Source: Pseudomonas fluorescens (lineage in GTDB: Bacteria > Pseudomonadota > Gammaproteobacteria > Pseudomonadales > Pseudomonadaceae). Taken from it: a DNA stretch of 64,000 nucleotides. Within the stretch, counting starts at the first letter, position 1. Each line of letters begins with the position of its first letter. The notes beneath the pieces were generated by a model. The model was given only the letters and a program-made list of their open reading frames with translations, had not been told where the DNA came from and made no database searches. The translations under genes and the position numbers were made by a program. Shown here one piece after another: positions 61,166 to 64,000 of the stretch. The stretch covers positions 4,820,326 to 4,884,325 of the forward strand of contig NZ_OZ024668.1 in NCBI RefSeq assembly GCF_902497775.2. Direction: 5' to 3'.

Positions 61166-61981
61166 TTAATAGCCGTCGCCTTCGTAGTCGACGCTGAATT
61201 CGAAGTCGCTTACCCGTGATACGCCGGTGTCGATCGAGCCATCCGCTTGCAGGCGCAGCCAGCGATAGCCTGGGGCCTGTTCGCCGACCTTGAAGTCATC
61301 ACTGCCCGGCTCGAACTGGATGCAGGTCGAGGGTGAGGCCAATAGCCGCACGCCGTCACGCACCTGGTCCCACTCCTGATGGATATGCCCCCAGAGCAAG
61401 GCACGTACCTGTGGATAACCTTTCAGTACGGCGAACAGCGCATCGGCATTGCGCAAGCCGATCGGCGCCATCCACGCGCAATCGATGGGCACCGGTTGGT
61501 GGTGGAAACAGATCAGGTGATGACGCTCGGGCGCTTCGCGCAAGGCTTGCTCAAGCAAACTGAGCTGGTCGTCATCGAGCAATCCCGGCACCGCGCCGGG
61601 CACTGCCGAGTTGAGCATCAGGATGCGCCAATTGCCCATGTCCACCACGGGGCTCAGCAAATCAGTGCCCGTTGCAGCCTGCTCCATGGGCACAGGTTCG
61701 TCGTGGTTGCCGGCAAGCCAGCGCGCCGGGGCCCCGAGGCTTTTCGTCAGCTCATGAAAGCTCGCATAGGACGCCACCGAGCCATCCTGAGACAGGTCGC
61801 CAGTGGCCAGCAGCAAATCGATCCGCGGCTGCTCGTCACGCACCCGTTCGATCACACGCTGCAGACTGTCGCGGGTATTCATGCCCAGCAGCGTGCCTTG
61901 CGGGTCGGCAAACAGGTGACTGTCGGTCAGTTGCACCAGGTACACCGGCACGGCGCTAAGAGGGATCGATGGTTGCGGCAA
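61166..61981 (-). CDS. cpdA: 3',5'-cyclic-AMP phosphodiesterase CpdA
   Basis: 271-residue metallophosphoesterase that lowers cAMP and so damps Vfr/CRP signalling. Metal-site motifs appear in order: QLTDSHLF (about 17-24), ATGDLSQDG (about 60-68), GNHDE (about 91-95), CFHHQPVP (about 162-169) and GHIHQEW (about 198-204). The start is TTG at 61981, supported by AAGGAG 7 nt upstream; ATG starts inside would lose the first metal motif. Lies in nudF-DUF1249-cpdA-yqiA-parE. Confidence 0.94.
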   Translation of the reverse strand: MPQPSIPLSAVPVYLVQLTDSHLFADPQGTLLGMNTRDSLQRVIERVRDEQPRIDLLLATGDLSQDGSVASYASFHELTKSLGAPARWLAGNHDEPVPMEQAATGTDLLSPVVDMGNWRILMLNSAVPGAVPGLLDDDQLSLLEQALREAPERHHLICFHHQPVPIDCAWMAPIGLRNADALFAVLKGYPQVRALLWGHIHQEWDQVRDGVRLLASPSTCIQFEPGSDDFKVGEQAPGYRWLRLQADGSIDTGVSRVSDFEFSVDYEGDGY

Positions 61982-62065
61982 GGGCCGACTCCTTGAAAGG
62001 ATTCAGCGCGATTATGGCGGCTGGCGGGCTGTGAGCAAATACTCGAAAACGACCGCCATCACATT

Positions 62066-62518
62066 TCAGCGAACGACAGCCAACTCGTGGCCGCAGGCCA
62101 GGCAATGGCTCAGCCATTCACCGAGGAACAGGTTGAGCTGGGCTTTTTCGTCCGGCTGGTGCATGGCCGCATTGGGATACGGATAGATGCTGCGAAAACG
62201 CCGGGCGTGCTCGGCGCTGACCACTTCGGCCATGCGCGCGTCGTGGTAGACCTGCACCTCCAGTTGCGGCACCGGCAGCCAGGGCAGGCTGTGCTCCTGG
62301 CGCACGCGCAAGGTGGTGGTGTAGGGGCAGGCGAGCACCACATCAAGGACCAGCACGCCAAGCATCTGGTCGCCCTGGGTCATGCCGATACGGCGCGAGC
62401 TCATGGTGCTGCGCATGTCGGGCAACAGGCGCATCAAGCGCGCATAGTTGGCCTCACAGGCAGCCTGCAACCCGACCAGATCGACCCGGTAGCGCTCGCG
62501 CAGCAGATTCACGACCAT
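62066..62518 (-). CDS. yqiB: DUF1249 family protein (YqiB)
   Basis: 150-residue cytosolic protein of the DUF1249/YqiB family, found next to nudF and cpdA in most gammaproteobacteria. The sequence RIDLV-like N-terminus (DLVGLQAACEANYARLMRLLP), LEVQVYHDARMAEVV and PYPNAAMHQPDEKAQLNLFLGEWL (in part) are the conserved parts. It overlaps the end of nudF by 10 nt. Function unknown. Confidence 0.9.
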   Translation of the reverse strand: MVVNLLRERYRVDLVGLQAACEANYARLMRLLPDMRSTMSSRRIGMTQGDQMLGVLVLDVVLACPYTTTLRVRQEHSLPWLPVPQLEVQVYHDARMAEVVSAEHARRFRSIYPYPNAAMHQPDEKAQLNLFLGEWLSHCLACGHELAVVR

Positions 62519-63129
62519 AGCCCCCTGACTTCAGCGCGGTTCAAGGCCAGCCATTGCAAGGCAATGATGGTTGCCGCGTTGGCAATTTTGCCGTCGCGCA
62601 CGGCCTGCAGCGCATCCTCGAGCGCCCAGACCTTGACGCGAATATCCTCACCTTCTTCTTCCAGCCCGTGCAGGCCTCCGGCCCCAATGCTGCTGCAACG
62701 GCCCAGGTAAAGATGGACAAATTCATCGCTGCCGCCCGGTGACGGGAAATACCGGGTCATCGGCCACAGCGTACTGAACACAAGCCCAGCTTCCTCCTCG
62801 GCCTCGCGGTGTGCAACTTCTTCCGGTTCTTCGTCCTTGTCGATCAGACCGGCGACCAGTTCGATCATCCAGGGGTCTTCAATCTTGCCCAGCGCCCCTA
62901 CGCGAAACTGTTCGATCAGCACCACTTCGTCGCGCTGTGGATCGTAGGGCAAAACGCAAACAGCATCGTGACGCACGAACAGCTCGCGACTGATCTCACG
63001 CCCCATGCCCCCGGCAAACAGCTCGTGGCGCAGGCGCAACTTGTCGAGGCGGTAGAAGCCCTTGTAGCAAGTGGTCCGATCGGCGATATCGACCTTGCTG
63101 GGCGTAGCGTTGTTGAACGTGTCTGACAT
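62509..63129 (-). CDS. nudF: ADP-ribose pyrophosphatase NudF
   Basis: 206-residue Nudix hydrolase that cleaves ADP-ribose to AMP and ribose-5-phosphate, preventing non-enzymatic ADP-ribosylation. The Nudix box runs GLIDKDEEPEEVAHREAEEEAGL (in part; about residues 100-122) and fits G-x5-E-x7-RE-U-x-E-E-x-G-U. The ATG at 63129 has TGAGGA upstream; the longer in-frame ATG lacks a site. First gene of the nudF-yqiB-cpdA-yqiA-parE-parC block. Confidence 0.94.
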   Translation of the reverse strand: MSDTFNNATPSKVDIADRTTCYKGFYRLDKLRLRHELFAGGMGREISRELFVRHDAVCVLPYDPQRDEVVLIEQFRVGALGKIEDPWMIELVAGLIDKDEEPEEVAHREAEEEAGLVFSTLWPMTRYFPSPGGSDEFVHLYLGRCSSIGAGGLHGLEEEGEDIRVKVWALEDALQAVRDGKIANAATIIALQWLALNRAEVRGLWS

Positions 63130-63315
63130 GGGAATCCTCATTGCCTCATTTACCACATCGCGCCATCCTAACCTGCGCACCGCCGTGTTTCACCTCTTTA
63201 AAGATACCGCCCGGGCTGCGAGGATAGGCACCCCGCTGGTCTATTCAGCTTAGTGGCGAACTGAAGGCCTTGCCGACGGTCCAAGTCCGATCACCTTTGC
63301 CTTACAAGGATCATC

Positions 63316-64000
63316 ATGACGCTTGTGAAACTGACTTCCGTGGCCGTGCTGGCCCTGGCCCTGGGCGCTTGTCAGAGCCTGTTCCAGCCCAACATGCGCA
63401 CGCCGCTGGAGGTCAAGCGCGACCGCTGGGAGCACATCAAGCCCGGTTGCAGCAACGCCGATTGCCCCCTGGTCAACATCGACACCATCCACTTCCCGGC
63501 CAACCCCAAACTGGACGCGATCGTCGAGAAACGCCTGCTGCAACTGACCCAGGACAACGAGCGCAGCGCACCACCCAGCTCACTCAAAGCCTATGAAGAG
63601 CAGTTCATGGCCAGCGCCGAAAGCCGCAACAGCAGCTACCTGCAAGCCAAGGTACGCGAGCAGCATGACGGACTGGTGATCATCGAGCTGTCCAGTTACC
63701 TGGACACCGGTGGCGCCCATGGTATGCCCGGGCGCGGCTTCATTAACTATTCGCGCCAACAGGACAAGGTCCTGACCCTGCAGGACATGCTGGTGCCAGG
63801 CCAGGAAGCGACCTTCTGGAAGACCGCCGAAGAAGCCCATAAAGGCTGGCTGATCAGCACCGGCATGGACAAGGACGCTGACTTCGTCCAGAACTGGCCA
63901 TTCCGCCAGACCCCGCATATCGCCCTGACCTACGGCGCGGTGGTGCTGAAGTACGAGGTCTATGCCATCGCCCCGTACTCCATGGGCCACATCGAGCTGA
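63316..64000 (+). CDS. DUF3298/RsiV-type lipoprotein (partial, 3' end outside window)
   Basis: About 228 N-terminal residues of an exported lipoprotein. Signal sequence with lipobox LALGAC (Cys19), then a domain starting near MRTPLEVKRDRWEHI. Residues about 85-228 fit the DUF3298 (RsiV-like) pattern, including LSSYLDTGGAHGMPGRG and the following YSRQQDKVLTLQDMLVPG. The ATG at 63316 has AAGGA upstream. Probably a periplasmic/outer-membrane-facing protein; the family includes anti-sigma RsiV of Bacillus, but the role here is unknown. Confidence 0.85.
   Translation, partial: MTLVKLTSVAVLALALGACQSLFQPNMRTPLEVKRDRWEHIKPGCSNADCPLVNIDTIHFPANPKLDAIVEKRLLQLTQDNERSAPPSSLKAYEEQFMASAESRNSSYLQAKVREQHDGLVIIELSSYLDTGGAHGMPGRGFINYSRQQDKVLTLQDMLVPGQEATFWKTAEEAHKGWLISTGMDKDADFVQNWPFRQTPHIALTYGAVVLKYEVYAIAPYSMGHIEL

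Noticed and set aside
63130..63315. Possible TPP riboswitch, because thiC lies near this locus in related Pseudomonas
   Set aside because: No CUGAGA or ACC-UGA-type core was found in the gap, and the next gene is the DUF3298 lipoprotein, not thiC.

Overview
The window is a chromosomal backbone segment of a GC-rich gammaproteobacterium, almost certainly a Pseudomonas and most likely of the P. putida group. The basis is the gene order (livHMK, pncB-nadE-azu, dnaB/rplI/rpsR/rpsF, rnr, purA-hisZ-hflCK-hflX-hfq-miaA-mutL-amiB-tsaE, orn/rsgA, motAB, psd/serB, parC/parE, cpdA/nudF), which follows the known pseudomonad order, and the REP elements of the type common in P. putida. No insertion sequence, integrase, prophage, CRISPR array or rRNA operon was seen.

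Layout. 1-3.4 kb: branched-chain amino acid ABC importer genes (livM cut by the window edge, livH, livK), read leftward from an apparently perfect sigma-54 promoter. 3.4-7 kb: NAD salvage genes pncB-nadE, azurin, and a LOG-family nucleotide phosphoribohydrolase preceded by a possible 29-codon gene. 7-13.7 kb: a three-gene cluster of two transglutaminases and an ATP-grasp/alpha-E fusion whose product is unknown. 13.9-23.5 kb: YgiQ, then dnaB behind the ribosomal operon rpsF-rpsR-(membrane protein)-rplI, then rlmB and rnr. 23.6-28.8 kb: two identical tRNA-Leu(CAG) genes, a Fur-box iron(III) importer lacking an ATPase gene, and a chemoreceptor with its own likely sigma-54 promoter.

28.9-42.3 kb: a long leftward housekeeping block covering purine and histidine synthesis, FtsH modulators HflKC, ribosome rescue GTPase HflX, Hfq, tRNA modification (MiaA, TsaE), mismatch repair, cell-wall amidase and NAD(P)HX repair, ending at rightward queG. 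42.3-50.8 kb: a TRIC-type channel, orn, rsgA, a small TIR-domain protein, motAB, an HDOD protein, a rhodanese and psd. 50.8-64 kb: serB with divergent ahpA-like gene, a PqiC-like lipoprotein, and a leftward block nudF-DUF1249-cpdA-yqiA-parE-(phytase-like)-(aspartic protease)-parC, with a truncated DUF3298 lipoprotein at the right edge.

Most of the window is ordinary housekeeping sequence. The parts most likely to hold undescribed biology are the transglutaminase/ATP-grasp cluster, the TIR protein with a glutamine where the NADase glutamate is expected, the two small genes locked between parE and parC, the AhpA-like protein with a cyclase-like C-terminus, and the switchable hairpins between livK and livH.
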